The notes: generated by a model not told the origin, from the sequence alone. A DNA stretch of 64,000 nucleotides from Bifidobacterium vansinderenii (GCF_002234915.1 NZ_NEWD01000007.1:186001-250000), one strand, 5' to 3'; shown: positions 51,283 to 60,445, counted from the first letter of the stretch. Numbers and translations: made by a program.

Positions 51283-53094
51283 ATGCTTGATACCATATTC
51301 GCCGGCCTGATCCACGGCAGCGCCTATGCGCTCGTGGCCGTCGGCATGTCGCTGATCTTCGGCGTGACCAACGTCGCCAACTTCGCGCAGGGCTCCATCG
51401 TGGCCGTCGGCATGATGACCGCATGGTGGCTCGGCACGTCCCTCGGCTGGGGCATCGTGCCCACCGCCATCGCCGTGATCGTGGTCACCGGACTGCTCGG
51501 CCTGATCATGAACGCGCTGGTCATCGCCCCGCTCGAAGGCCGCAAGCCCATCGCGGCCCTGCTCGCCACCATCGGCGTCGGCCAGATCCTGGACAACGGC
51601 CTGCAGATCATCTTCGGCACGCAGACCCGCCGCTTCCCCGAACTCCTGCCCACCTACAACCTGCAGTTCGCCGGCGTGCGCTTCGGCACCTCGGACGTGG
51701 TGATGGTGATCTTCGCCATCCTGTCCATGCTCGGACTGTGGGCGTTCCTCAAATACGGCAAGGCAGGCCAGGCCATCCGCGCCACCTCGCAGGACCCGCA
51801 GGCCGCCAGCCAGATGGGCATTCCCGTCAAGACCATCCGCAACCTCTCCTTCGTCATTGGCGCCGTGCTCGCCGGCGTCTCCGGCATCTTCGTGGGCCTG
51901 TTCAACACCAACATCAACCCGATGAACGGCGGCACGATCGGCATGACCGCCTTCGTGGCGGCCACCATCGGCGGCCTCGGCTCCATCCCCGGCGCCGTGG
52001 TCGGCGGTCTGACCCTCGGCCTCATCGAATCCGTGGGCATCTCGTTCCTCGGCGATGGCGCGCACGATCTCATCACCTTCGGCGCGCTGCTCATCATCCT
52101 CATCATCCGCCCGCAGGGCCTGCTCGGCGGCGACGACGTAAAGTCCGAACCGCTCACCGGCACGTTCCTCGGCGGCGGACGCCCGATCAGCCTTCCGTGG
52201 TGGGGCAACCTCGGTCTCGCCGTATTCGCGCTCGCCACCCCGTTCTTCTTCTCCGACTACCTGTCCGGCGTGGGCACGCAGATCGCCATCTACTCCATCG
52301 CCGCCGTGGGCCTGACGCTGATCTCCGGATCCGCCGGCCAGACCATCCTCGGCATGGCCGGACCGTTCGCCGTGGGCGCCTACGCGTCGGCCATCCTCTC
52401 CACCCGCCTCGACTGGCCGTTCCTCGCCGCGTTCCTCGTGGCCGGCGTGATCGCCGCCATCGCCGCCAGCATCCTCACCTTCCCCGTGTGGAAGCTGTCC
52501 GGCCATTACGTGGCCATCGCCACCATCGGCGTGGGCGCGGTCATGGTTGCCATCATCCGCATCTGGGAGCCGCTGACCAAGGGCTCGCTCGGCATCCAGG
52601 GCATCCCGTTCCCCAAGGTGTTCGGCCAGTCCCTGTACACGCAGCAGATGCAGTACCTGCTCGACGTGATCGTGCTGATCGTCACGCTCGTCATCGTCAC
52701 GCGCATCCGCTCCTCGCATCTGGGCCGCGTGTTCGAGGCCGTCGGCTCCGATCAGGAGGCGTCCGAGGCGCTGAGCATCCGCACCGGAGCCTACAAGGCG
52801 CTCGCCTACGCGCTGGCAGCGTTCTTCGCCGGTCTCGCCGGTTCGCTGCTCGCCCACCAGTACACGTACATCGATCCGACCATCTTCAACTCGAACATGT
52901 CGATCCTGATCCTCACGATCATCGTGCTCGGCGGCATGAATTCGCCGCTCGGCGCCGTGCTCGGCGCGATCGTGCTCATCGGCGGCCCCGAGCTGCTTCG
53001 TGTGGCGTCCGACGCCCGCGTGCTGCTCTACGGCGTGCTGCTGGTCGTCATCATTCTGTTCCGCCCGCAGGGACTGTTCGCAAGGAAGGCCTGA
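51283..53094 (+). CDS. livHM: Fused branched-chain amino-acid permease (LivH-LivM)
   Basis: A 603-residue inner-membrane permease in which the two usually separate subunits LivH and LivM are one chain. The LivH half (about 1-285) begins LIHGSAYALVAVGMSLIFGV and ends IILIIRPQGLLGGDD; the LivM half (about 300-603) has LISGSAGQTILGMAGPFAVG, GVGAVMVAIIRIW, LGAIVLIGGPELLRV and LFRPQGLFARKA. Each half has about eight membrane helices and an EAA-type coupling loop. SD-like ACGAGGATTG precedes the ATG. Seven bases separate it from the fused ATPase gene, so the complex probably has one permease chain and one ATPase chain. Confidence 0.93.
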   Translation: MLDTIFAGLIHGSAYALVAVGMSLIFGVTNVANFAQGSIVAVGMMTAWWLGTSLGWGIVPTAIAVIVVTGLLGLIMNALVIAPLEGRKPIAALLATIGVGQILDNGLQIIFGTQTRRFPELLPTYNLQFAGVRFGTSDVVMVIFAILSMLGLWAFLKYGKAGQAIRATSQDPQAASQMGIPVKTIRNLSFVIGAVLAGVSGIFVGLFNTNINPMNGGTIGMTAFVAATIGGLGSIPGAVVGGLTLGLIESVGISFLGDGAHDLITFGALLIILIIRPQGLLGGDDVKSEPLTGTFLGGGRPISLPWWGNLGLAVFALATPFFFSDYLSGVGTQIAIYSIAAVGLTLISGSAGQTILGMAGPFAVGAYASAILSTRLDWPFLAAFLVAGVIAAIAASILTFPVWKLSGHYVAIATIGVGAVMVAIIRIWEPLTKGSLGIQGIPFPKVFGQSLYTQQMQYLLDVIVLIVTLVIVTRIRSSHLGRVFEAVGSDQEASEALSIRTGAYKALAYALAAFFAGLAGSLLAHQYTYIDPTIFNSNMSILILTIIVLGGMNSPLGAVLGAIVLIGGPELLRVASDARVLLYGVLLVVIILFRPQGLFARKA

Positions 53095-53100
53095 ACGACT

Positions 53101-54915
53101 ATGACTTCGGTACATGATTCCACCCTTGATTCCGTTTCCATCGCCGAGGACGGCCACGACGCCCCTGCGGTGGTGATGAGCCCCGAGGAGCACCGCCGCA
53201 AGGTGCTCGAGGCACCCGTGGTGCTGCGCGTACGCGAGCTCGACAAGTCGTTCCGCGGTCTGCACGCCGTAAACAAGGTGTCGTTCGACCTGCACAAGGG
53301 CGAGGTGATCTCGATCATCGGCCCGAACGGATCCGGCAAGTCCACCACGATCAACCTGATCTCCGGGTTCATCACGCCCGACTCCGGCATCATCGACATC
53401 GATGACGATCCGGTCGCGGGCCTGCCCGCCACCGAGGTGTCCGAACGCGGCCTGTCCCGTACCTTCCAGAACGGTCGTGTGTTCGGCGGACTGACCGTGG
53501 ACGAGAACATCAACCTCGGCTACCACAAGAAGCTGCAGGCGCAGCGTCCGTTCAAGAACCTGCAGAAGTATCCGATCGTGCGCTGGATTCCGCTGCTGGC
53601 GGAGACCGGCGTGGCGCTCATCCACGGACCGAAGACCCAGCGTGAGATCAAGGAGGTCGACGTGCGCGTCGGCCGCGAGGTCGACCGCTTCCGCGAACGT
53701 CTCGGCGATCGCCGCAACGATCTGACCTACACGCTCTCGTATGCGAACCGTCGTCGTACGGAGATCGCCCGCGCGCACATCTCCGAACCGAAGCTGCTGC
53801 TGCTCGACGAGCCGACCGCCGGCATGAACCAGTCGGAGACCGCCGAGGTGCTCGAACAGCTGCAGCACCTCAAGGCGCAGGGACACACGATCCTGCTCGT
53901 CGAGCACAAGATCGACCTGGTGACCGCGCTGTCCGACCGTGTGCTGGCCATGGACGGCGGCCGCATCATCGCCCAAGGCTCGCCCGACGAGGTGCGCACC
54001 AACCCGCAGGTGGTCGAGGCGTATCTGGGCAAGCGCAGGGAGACCAACCAGACGCGCAGCCACGGCCAGGTGAACGTGCTCGCCATGCAGAACGCCATCG
54101 AACACGACGGCGTGGCCACGGTGAACGAGCCCGAGCCGACTGCCGGCAAGACCGCCTCCGAATCGCCTGCCGACGCCAACCCGTTTGCCGGAACCGAGAC
54201 CCTGCTGTCGCTGGACAAGGTCAACGTGTTCTACGGTCAGGTGCACGCGCTGCAGGACGTGTCGATCACCGTGCCCAAGGGTGCGATCGTCTCCCTGCTC
54301 GGCGGCAACGCGTCCGGCAAGTCCACCACCATGAAGACCATTCTCGGCATCAACCATCCCAAGAGCGGCACCATCCACTACGAGGGCAAGGACATCACGC
54401 ACGAGTCCACTCGCCACCGCGTCGCCTCGGGCATCGCGTCCGTGCCGGAGGCCCGCCGCGTGTTCCCGCAGATGACCGTGCAGGAGAACCTGCTGTCCGG
54501 CGCCTACACGCGCACCGACAAGGTCGGCATCGCCGAGGATCTGGACTCCATGTACGAGCGGTTCCCGCGCCTCAAGGAGCGTCGCGGCCAGCAGGCCGGC
54601 ACCATGTCCGGCGGCGAACAGCAGATGCTCGCCTTCGCCCGCGCTCTGATGAGCCGTCCGAAGGTCATCTGCATGGACGAGCCGACCATGGGTCTGTCGC
54701 CCAAGCTGGTGGAGGATGTGCTCGAACAGATCGCCAAGCTGCGCGACGAACTGGACCTGTCCGTGCTTATGGTCGAGCAGCAGGCCGAACTGGCGCTTAC
54801 CATCGCCGACTACGGCTACGTGCTGCAGAACGGCCGCATCCGTCTGCACGGCAAGGCGTCCGACCTGCTGGGCAACCCGCAGGTGCAGGAAGCCTACCTC
54901 GGCGGCGCCAAGTGA
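53101..54915 (+). CDS. livGF: Fused branched-chain amino-acid ABC ATPases (LivG-LivF)
   Basis: Both ATPase subunits of the Liv transporter are joined in a 604-residue protein. The LivG part has Walker A GPNGSGKST and Walker B LLLLDEPTAGMN, but its signature reads LSYAN instead of the usual LSYGQ. An Ala/Pro/Glu-rich linker (about 320-365) follows. The LivF part begins LLSLDKVNVFYGQVHALQDV and has GGNASGKST, signature MSGGEQQ and VICMDEPTMGLS. The N-terminal 40 residues before the first domain are extra. An altered signature in the first half hints that only one composite ATP site is fully active, which is inference. It closes the liv operon. Confidence 0.92.
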   Translation: MTSVHDSTLDSVSIAEDGHDAPAVVMSPEEHRRKVLEAPVVLRVRELDKSFRGLHAVNKVSFDLHKGEVISIIGPNGSGKSTTINLISGFITPDSGIIDIDDDPVAGLPATEVSERGLSRTFQNGRVFGGLTVDENINLGYHKKLQAQRPFKNLQKYPIVRWIPLLAETGVALIHGPKTQREIKEVDVRVGREVDRFRERLGDRRNDLTYTLSYANRRRTEIARAHISEPKLLLLDEPTAGMNQSETAEVLEQLQHLKAQGHTILLVEHKIDLVTALSDRVLAMDGGRIIAQGSPDEVRTNPQVVEAYLGKRRETNQTRSHGQVNVLAMQNAIEHDGVATVNEPEPTAGKTASESPADANPFAGTETLLSLDKVNVFYGQVHALQDVSITVPKGAIVSLLGGNASGKSTTMKTILGINHPKSGTIHYEGKDITHESTRHRVASGIASVPEARRVFPQMTVQENLLSGAYTRTDKVGIAEDLDSMYERFPRLKERRGQQAGTMSGGEQQMLAFARALMSRPKVICMDEPTMGLSPKLVEDVLEQIAKLRDELDLSVLMVEQQAELALTIADYGYVLQNGRIRLHGKASDLLGNPQVQEAYLGGAK

Positions 54916-54918
54916 TCC

Positions 54919-54985
54919 GTTCCCTCCCCGTTGTGCTCCCTCCCTGGGAGGGAGCTGTCGGCGTGGCCGACTGGGGGAGGGATTC
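54919..54985. repeat. Hairpin repeat after the liv operon (CTCCCTC family)
   Basis: TCCCTCCCCGTTGTGCTCCC forms the left part and GGGAGGGAGCTGTCGG...GACTGGGGGAGGGA the right. It has the same core as 610-752 and sits 4 bases after the livGF stop, so it may serve as a transcript end. Confidence 0.7.
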
Positions 54986-55018
54986 CGAATGGAAACGCAC
55001 AATTAAGGGGGATATGTC

Positions 55019-55753
55019 ATGACTGATAGCGAACGCACACGCGTGGCCGTGGTCACCGGCGCGGGCGGCGGTGTCGGGGGACGTCTGGTCCGCACGTTGG
55101 CCGAGGACGGCTGGCGCGTGCTCGCCGTGGTCCGCAAGGACGCCGACGTGCACGAACTCGACGCGATCGACGGTGTGCAGGCTCATCTGGTCGATCTGCT
55201 CGACGCCGAAGGCATCGAACGCTGGACCGCATGGGTGAACGAGCACGAGCCGGACGGCATCGAACTGCTCGCCAACGTGGCCGCCGTCGCCTCCGTGGGA
55301 CCGGTCGAAACCGCCACCGCCGACGTCTGGGACACCGTACTGCGCACCAACGTGGTGGCTCCCGCCCTGCTCACGCGCGGACTGCTGCCCGCCATCCGCC
55401 GCACGCGCGGATCCATCGTGTTCGTCAACTCCGGGGCGGGGGAGCGCGCCATCCCCAACCATGTGGTCTACGCGTCGTCCAAGCACGCGCTGCGAGCCCT
55501 CGCCAACACGATCCGCCTCGAAGAAGCCGGCAACGGCGTGCGCGTGGGCACCGTCTACCCGGGCCAGATCGACACGAGCATGCTGCGCGGCATCGACGAG
55601 ACCCTGGGCGTGGAATTCCACGGCGAGGACTACATCCGTCCGCAGACCGTGGCCGACGCAATCGTCTGGATCGCCGACGCGCCCGACGACGTACACATCA
55701 CCAACGTGGACCTGCGCCCCCGTCAGGAGGTCTCCTCCTCGTTCAACGTGTGA
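55019..55753 (+). CDS. Short-chain dehydrogenase/reductase
   Basis: A 244-residue NAD(P)-dependent oxidoreductase. It has the nucleotide motif VTGAGGGVGG (near 14-23), the NAG-like LANVAAV, and the active-site serine and YxxxK in VNSGAGERAIPNHVVYASSKHAL. VGTVYPGQIDTSMLRG follows as the substrate loop, and the tail DVHITNVDLRPRQE is typical. The ATG is preceded by AAGGGGGA. It stands 103 bases after the liv operon on the same strand, and its substrate is unknown. It is convergent with the acetyltransferase gene. Confidence 0.92.
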   Translation: MTDSERTRVAVVTGAGGGVGGRLVRTLAEDGWRVLAVVRKDADVHELDAIDGVQAHLVDLLDAEGIERWTAWVNEHEPDGIELLANVAAVASVGPVETATADVWDTVLRTNVVAPALLTRGLLPAIRRTRGSIVFVNSGAGERAIPNHVVYASSKHALRALANTIRLEEAGNGVRVGTVYPGQIDTSMLRGIDETLGVEFHGEDYIRPQTVADAIVWIADAPDDVHITNVDLRPRQEVSSSFNV

Positions 55754-55768
55754 GCATCGGTGTGAGCA

Positions 55769-56305
55769 TCAGAACGTCAGACGCATTTGATGCCAGGGCA
55801 CACCGCCATGCGTGGACGAGGACAATCCCTCGTCCACGAAACCCAGTCGTGCATAGAAGCCGATCTTCGCCTCCTTACACGTCAGCACCACGCCACGCCG
55901 ACCCTGCGTCCTCGCCTCGTCGGCGGCATGGCGGATCACGCGTGAGGCGCACCCACGTCGCCGGTACGCGGGAATCGTATTCACCCCGAAGATCATCTGC
56001 CACGCACCACGCTCGTCATGCAATGACGCATCCGAGTACATCTCGTCGGCAAGATCCGGCACATCTGTCGTCATGCCATTCACGAAACTCACCAGTCGGC
56101 CATCGTGGCCGTTGCTACGTTCATTGCTGTCGTCATCGCCGTTGCCATCGAACAACAACCAGAAATGATTCGGATACACCGCCAGCCGCGCCCGAATATC
56201 CTCACGTGTGGCGGCCTCCGCGGGAGGGAAACACTCCGCCTCCACGGCGGCCAGCGCATCCAGATCGTTCATCACGGCATGCCGAATCGTCATCCCTATC
56301 GTCAT
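55769..56305 (-). CDS. GNAT-family N-acetyltransferase
   Basis: A 178-residue acetyltransferase with the GNAT fold. The acetyl-CoA motif A is visible in VNTIPAYRRRGCASRVIRHA (the R/Q-x-x-G-x-G/A pattern as RRRGCA, about 118-123). The next strand, RGVVLTCKEAKIGFYARLGF, is the motif B region, and MRLTF is the tail. The middle carries an acidic Asn/Asp/Ser loop (GNGDDDSNERSNGHDG). Two start codons four apart (56305 and 56293) are both possible; I use the outer one because GGGGTGACGC stands before it. The substrate cannot be deduced. It is divergent from the metB-like gene. Confidence 0.85.
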   Translation of the reverse strand: MTIGMTIRHAVMNDLDALAAVEAECFPPAEAATREDIRARLAVYPNHFWLLFDGNGDDDSNERSNGHDGRLVSFVNGMTTDVPDLADEMYSDASLHDERGAWQMIFGVNTIPAYRRRGCASRVIRHAADEARTQGRRGVVLTCKEAKIGFYARLGFVDEGLSSSTHGGVPWHQMRLTF

Positions 56306-56413
56306 TGCGCGTCACCCCACCAGTCCTCATCACTTTTTCCTATAACGCGCTATCAAATCCGACAACGCGGCCGCCCGTGGAACGGCATATAAATTTTACC
56401 GAATATGACACGG

Positions 56414-56442
56414 TTGAAAGCGAGTCCCGCTTGCGGTTATCT
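56414..56442 (+). promoter_or_regulatory. Promoter candidate of metB
   Basis: TTGAAA (56414-56419) and TTATCT (56437-56442) are 17 bases apart. Upstream, CCTATAACGCGCTATC (56339-56354) resembles the sites near 48445 and may be an operator. The ATG follows 132 bases after the -10 box, which gives room for an unstructured leader. Confidence 0.45.
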
Positions 56443-56574
56443 GATACTAACGAACTTTCCCCGCACATCCGTGGAACGAATCGGACCGTGCGGCAGACAA
56501 CCGAAACAGACAGACGAACCACACACACCAGCATCGCGGCCGACACCCGGCGGCGACCGACGAAGGGAGCGGAC

Positions 56575-57882
56575 ATGGCACGATTCAGGACCCAGCTCGT
56601 ACACGGAGTCAGCGTAGACGACAACGACACCGGCGCGGTCAACCCGCCGATCTACAACTCGTCCACCTACACGTTCGCCTCCGTGGAAGACACCCCGCGC
56701 TGGGACTACGCCCGATCCGGCAACCCCACCCGCGAATTCCTCGAACGGCAGATCGCCCAGCTCGAACATGGCTGTCAGGGCTTCGCATTCGCCTCCGGAC
56801 TGGCCGCCATCCACGCGGCGCTCGCCATCTTCAAGCCCGGCGACCACATCATCGTCGGCGACAACATCTACGGCGGCACCTACTCCCTCGTCAACGAGCA
56901 CTTCAACCGCTGGGGCCTGAAATTCCACCCGGTCGACACCACCGATCTCGACGCCGTGGAACACACCTTCGAGGAGATCGAAGCCGCCGGCGACCACGTC
57001 GAGGCCATCTACTTCGAAACGCTCACCAACCCGCTGCTCAAGGTCAACGACACCGCGGCGCTCGCCAAGCTGGCCCACGACCACGACGCCATCTCCATCG
57101 TGGACAACACTTTCCTCACCCCGTACCTGCAGCGTCCGCTCGACCTCGGCGTGGACATCGTGCTGCACTCCGCCACCAAGTACCTGGCCGGCCACTCCGA
57201 CGTGAACGCCGGACTCGCCGTCGCCCGCACCCGCGACATCGCCGAACGCCTCTACTACTCGCTCAACCGCATCGGCGGCGTCCTCGCCCCCACGGAATGC
57301 GATTCGGTGCGCCGCGGCATCCAGACCCTCGCGCTGCGCATGGACCGCCAGCAGGAGAACACGCTGGCCATCGCCCGCTTCCTGCAGAACCATCCGGCCG
57401 TGGCCAGCGTGCACTATCCCGGCCTGTCCGATTCGCCGTACTACCATCTGGCGCTGCGCGAGCTCCACGGCTGCGGCGGCGTGCTCTCGTTCGAGGTGAA
57501 GAAGGGCGTGAACCCGGCCGACGTGCTCAACAACCTGCACGTGTTCCGTCTGGCCGTGAGCCTCGGTGCGGTGGAAAGCCTCGCCGAGTTCCCCGCCCGC
57601 ATGACCCACTTCGAGGTGCCGCGCGAGGAGCGTCTCAAGCTGGGCATCAGCGACGAACTGATCCGTCTGGCCGTGGGCATCGAGGACGAGTACGATCTCA
57701 TCGAGGATCTGCGTCAGGCGCTGGATCTGGCTGAGCGCAACGCCGCACGTCCCGCAGAGCGCAATCGCATCGCCGTGGACGCCGCCTCGTTCCAGAAGGC
57801 GTTCGACCCCGAGTCCGTTGCCGCATCCGAGCCCGATTCCGTGGATTCGACGACGTCCGTGTCGCAGTCGACCGTGCGCTGA
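56575..57882 (+). CDS. metB: Cystathionine gamma-synthase/beta-lyase-type PLP enzyme
   Basis: A 435-residue enzyme of trans-sulfuration that forms cystathionine from activated homoserine and cysteine, or splits it. The PLP lysine is in LHSATKYLAGHSDVNAG. Other marks are YARSGNPTREFLERQIAQLE, FASGLAAIHAALAI, DNIYGGTYSLVNEHF, SIVDNTFLTPYLQRP and the end RLAVGIEDEYDLIEDLRQAL. MetB and MetC cannot be told apart with confidence by eye; the SAKE/TKYLAGHSD region and the LGAVESLAEFPA stretch fit the gamma-synthase side slightly better. The last 50 residues form an Ala/Ser/Val-rich tail absent from most homologues. GAAGGGAGC precedes the ATG. Shorter frames that start 450 codons upstream are not credible. 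Confidence 0.85.
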   Translation: MARFRTQLVHGVSVDDNDTGAVNPPIYNSSTYTFASVEDTPRWDYARSGNPTREFLERQIAQLEHGCQGFAFASGLAAIHAALAIFKPGDHIIVGDNIYGGTYSLVNEHFNRWGLKFHPVDTTDLDAVEHTFEEIEAAGDHVEAIYFETLTNPLLKVNDTAALAKLAHDHDAISIVDNTFLTPYLQRPLDLGVDIVLHSATKYLAGHSDVNAGLAVARTRDIAERLYYSLNRIGGVLAPTECDSVRRGIQTLALRMDRQQENTLAIARFLQNHPAVASVHYPGLSDSPYYHLALRELHGCGGVLSFEVKKGVNPADVLNNLHVFRLAVSLGAVESLAEFPARMTHFEVPREERLKLGISDELIRLAVGIEDEYDLIEDLRQALDLAERNAARPAERNRIAVDAASFQKAFDPESVAASEPDSVDSTTSVSQSTVR

Positions 57883-57904
57883 CGCGGCACGATTCTCAAA
57901 ACGT

Positions 57905-57943
57905 AGGCTCCCCTCAGTCCACAGCACGACTGAGGGGAGCCTT
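57905..57943. terminator. Hairpin terminator between metB and nox (CTCCCCTC family)
   Basis: AGGCTCCCCTCAGTC pairs perfectly with GACTGAGGGGAGCCT across a CACAGCAC loop. It sits between the two convergent genes, so it can act for both, although only two T follow. It shows the repeat family used as a terminator. Confidence 0.75.
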
Positions 57944-57951
57944 AATGGTTA

Positions 57952-59331
57952 TTACGCTTCGGCAACCGCTTTTATCGCTACGGCGGCGATGTAGTTGACG
58001 GGCTGGCTGAAGTTCGGCTGGAACAGCAGATCCACGTTCGCCAGCTGATCGATCGTGAACCCGGCCTGAATGGCGATCGACACGGCATTGGCCGCCTGCG
58101 CCACGTCAGACTGACGGGACAGGAACTGCGCACCCTTGACCACGCGCGTCTCGGGATCCCACGTGAGCGTGCAGGTGACCGGCGTGGTGGTGAGCATGAA
58201 ATCGGGGCGGAAGTCCTGCGTGAGCGTGGTGGACCGCGTGGTCACGCCGCGCGCCTCCGCACCGCCCTGCGTCAGACCGGTGGCCGCCATCGACAGGTCG
58301 TACAGCTGCACCGCGCTCGTGGCCTGCGTACCCATGTACTTCTGCGTCGGCTCCACAATGTTCGCGCCCACCAGCAGCGCCTGACGCACCGCGTTCGTAG
58401 CCAACGGAATGTAGTCGTACGTGCCGGTCGGGTTGTAGAACACGGTGGCGGAGTCGCCGGCCGCGAATACGTCCTGCGACGGTTCGGACTCGCCGCTGAT
58501 CGTGGCGCGCATGTACTCGTCGGTCGTGATCGCACCGTTCGGCAGCATGTTCAGCTGACCGTCGAACAGGTCGGTGCGCGGCAGGAATCCGGCGCCCATG
58601 ATCGCGCAGTCCACCGTGTATTCGCCGGCGGACGTCACCACGGTCACGCCCTCGCCGTTCTCGCCGAGACGGAACTCGGTGACCATCTGGCCCAACGCCA
58701 GCGTCACGCCATGATCGGTGAACGCCTGCTCCACCACGTCGCTGATCGGCTTATCGAAGTTCTTCGCCAACACCCGGTCGAGGCCGTCGATCAGCACCGA
58801 CTTGACGCCGATCTCACTGAACTGCTCGGCCAGCTCCGCACCGATGTAGCCCGCGCCGATCACGGCCACGGACTTCGCATCCTTCGCCATCTCCTTGATG
58901 GCCAAACCGTGGCCCCAGTTCTTGCACAGCTTCACACGGCCGTCCTCCAGGCCCTCGGCCAGGCCGGGAATCGGCGGGGTGACCGGCTTGGAACCGGTGG
59001 TGACGACCAGCTTGTCGAACGAGAGCGTGGTCTGCTCGTCCGTCTCCAGATCCTTCGCCAGCAGCGTGCGGCCCTTCACGTCCACGTTGAGCACGTCGTG
59101 GCGCATGTGCATGTGCGCGCCCAGCTTGCCCAGCGCCTCGGGGGAGGAGTAGAACATGCGCTTGGGGTCGGAGACGTGGTCGCCCACCCATAGCGCGATG
59201 CCGCAGGACAGGAACGAGAGCGTGTCGTTGCGCTCGTAGACGTGGACGTTCCAATCGGGATGGGCCTGCAGAATCGACTGCGCGGCAAAGGTTCCGGCAT
59301 GGGTGCATCCCACGATGGCTACCGTAGTCAT
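57952..59331 (-). CDS. nox: NADH oxidase / CoA-disulfide-reductase-type flavoprotein
   Basis: A 459-residue FAD enzyme that reduces oxygen (to water in the classic Nox) or a disulfide with NADH, so it protects an anaerobe from oxygen. The FAD Rossmann motif is VAIVGCTHAGTFAAQSI. The single redox cysteine is Cys43 in LSFLSCGIALWVG. The NADH-binding motif is VIGAGYIGAELAEQ, and the second FAD contact is DVFAAGDSATVFYN. The C-terminal dimer domain ends with FSQPVNYIAAVAIKAVAEA. The gene starts at ATG after an AGGAGTTTTGCC site; the 39 codons upstream of it are leader. It is convergent with metB. Confidence 0.93.
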   Translation of the reverse strand: MTTVAIVGCTHAGTFAAQSILQAHPDWNVHVYERNDTLSFLSCGIALWVGDHVSDPKRMFYSSPEALGKLGAHMHMRHDVLNVDVKGRTLLAKDLETDEQTTLSFDKLVVTTGSKPVTPPIPGLAEGLEDGRVKLCKNWGHGLAIKEMAKDAKSVAVIGAGYIGAELAEQFSEIGVKSVLIDGLDRVLAKNFDKPISDVVEQAFTDHGVTLALGQMVTEFRLGENGEGVTVVTSAGEYTVDCAIMGAGFLPRTDLFDGQLNMLPNGAITTDEYMRATISGESEPSQDVFAAGDSATVFYNPTGTYDYIPLATNAVRQALLVGANIVEPTQKYMGTQATSAVQLYDLSMAATGLTQGGAEARGVTTRSTTLTQDFRPDFMLTTTPVTCTLTWDPETRVVKGAQFLSRQSDVAQAANAVSIAIQAGFTIDQLANVDLLFQPNFSQPVNYIAAVAIKAVAEA

Positions 59332-59481
59332 GGCAAAACTCCTGTGTTTTGTTGTGTGTGTACCACAGACCACTATACGGGGGAGCTTGGGATGCGCCAT
59401 GCGTGAAACGCCGTCATTGTGTTGCGCATCATCGGCGATATGCAGCACAACGACGGCGTGCTCCGCTAGTAGCGTGCCCTG

Positions 59482-60324
59482 CTATGCGGCGAGGAAGTCG
59501 GCCACGGCTGCCGCGTCCGCATACCCCTGACGGTACATGCGGTTGAGTCCCTCGTAGTTCTTGTGCAGCGTGGACAGGCCGAACAGGTCGGTCGGTGCCA
59601 GAATCAGCACACGGCCCTCGGCCTCGTGCTGCTTGGCCAATGCCACCTCATCGTTGTATAGCGAATACCGGTTGAGCAGCTTCTCCGCCGATGCCGGGTA
59701 GGTGCGGCGCAGAATGGCCGCCGGCCCCTTGTCCTTGCGCTGTTCGCGCAGCACGTCCTTGGGCCGGGTGAGCACCACCACCACCTTGTCGCAGCCGTCG
59801 TCGAACGCCTTCTGAACCGGCACCGGATCGGCGATGCCGCCGTCGAAGTACGGTACTCCGTCCACCACGTACGGTTCGCATGCCACCGGCACCGCGCTCG
59901 ACGCCTTGCACACGTCGTAGTCGTCCTGACGAAAACGGCTTTTGGGGAAGTAGTGCGGCTCGCCGGTCTCCGCCTCGCACGCCACCACCTGGAAGTCCAT
60001 AGGATTGTCGTGCGCGGTCTCGTAGTCGAGCGGATCCTCGCCGTCATGGTTCGACAGCGTGCCGTACACGTAATCGAGATCCACGAAATTATGGTCCTTC
60101 ATGAAGTTGTATGTGCTGGCGTATTCGCGGCGGAACGCGTAGTTCGTGTAGAAGCGGTAGCAGCGGTTCTTCTGCCTGGACAGCAGGCACGCCAGGTTCG
60201 CGCTGCCCGCGGACACGCCGATCGCGTAGTCGATGCGCACGTTGTCCTCCAGCAGACGATCCACCACGCCCGCGCCGTAGATCGCGCGGAACCCGCCACC
60301 AACGTCGATGATTCCCGTCGTCAT
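59482..60324 (-). CDS. Patatin-like phospholipase/hydrolase
   Basis: A 280-residue serine hydrolase of the patatin type with a Ser-Asp dyad. The nucleophile is in AIGVSAGSANL (Ser38), the oxyanion loop is the glycine run GGGFRAIYGAG (residues 9-19), and the aspartate is in PYFDGGIADPVPV. The rest is helical (RQKNRCYRFYTNYAFRREY, ALAKQHEAEGRVLILAPTDLF). No signal peptide, so it acts in the cytoplasm on lipids or acylated products. GGGGAGGCATT precedes the ATG; 67 upstream codons of unconserved sequence are rejected. murI follows on the same strand upstream, with a 121-base gap. Confidence 0.9.
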   Translation of the reverse strand: MTTGIIDVGGGFRAIYGAGVVDRLLEDNVRIDYAIGVSAGSANLACLLSRQKNRCYRFYTNYAFRREYASTYNFMKDHNFVDLDYVYGTLSNHDGEDPLDYETAHDNPMDFQVVACEAETGEPHYFPKSRFRQDDYDVCKASSAVPVACEPYVVDGVPYFDGGIADPVPVQKAFDDGCDKVVVVLTRPKDVLREQRKDKGPAAILRRTYPASAEKLLNRYSLYNDEVALAKQHEAEGRVLILAPTDLFGLSTLHKNYEGLNRMYRQGYADAAAVADFLAA

Positions 60325-60445
60325 AATGCCTCCCCATGGCCGTGTTCTGATGCGGGCGCACATCTCGTCGGATGCGGTGCGCCCGAAACGTTGAGAGCCC
60401 ATTGTAGGCGCGAGGGATGTCCTTGCGCCCGAGGCCGTCATATGA

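Noticed and set aside
51247-55002. Antisense frame of 1251 codons across livHM and livGF
   Set aside because: The product is a charged low-complexity string with HGD/AEE runs and no domain; the sense genes are well supported.
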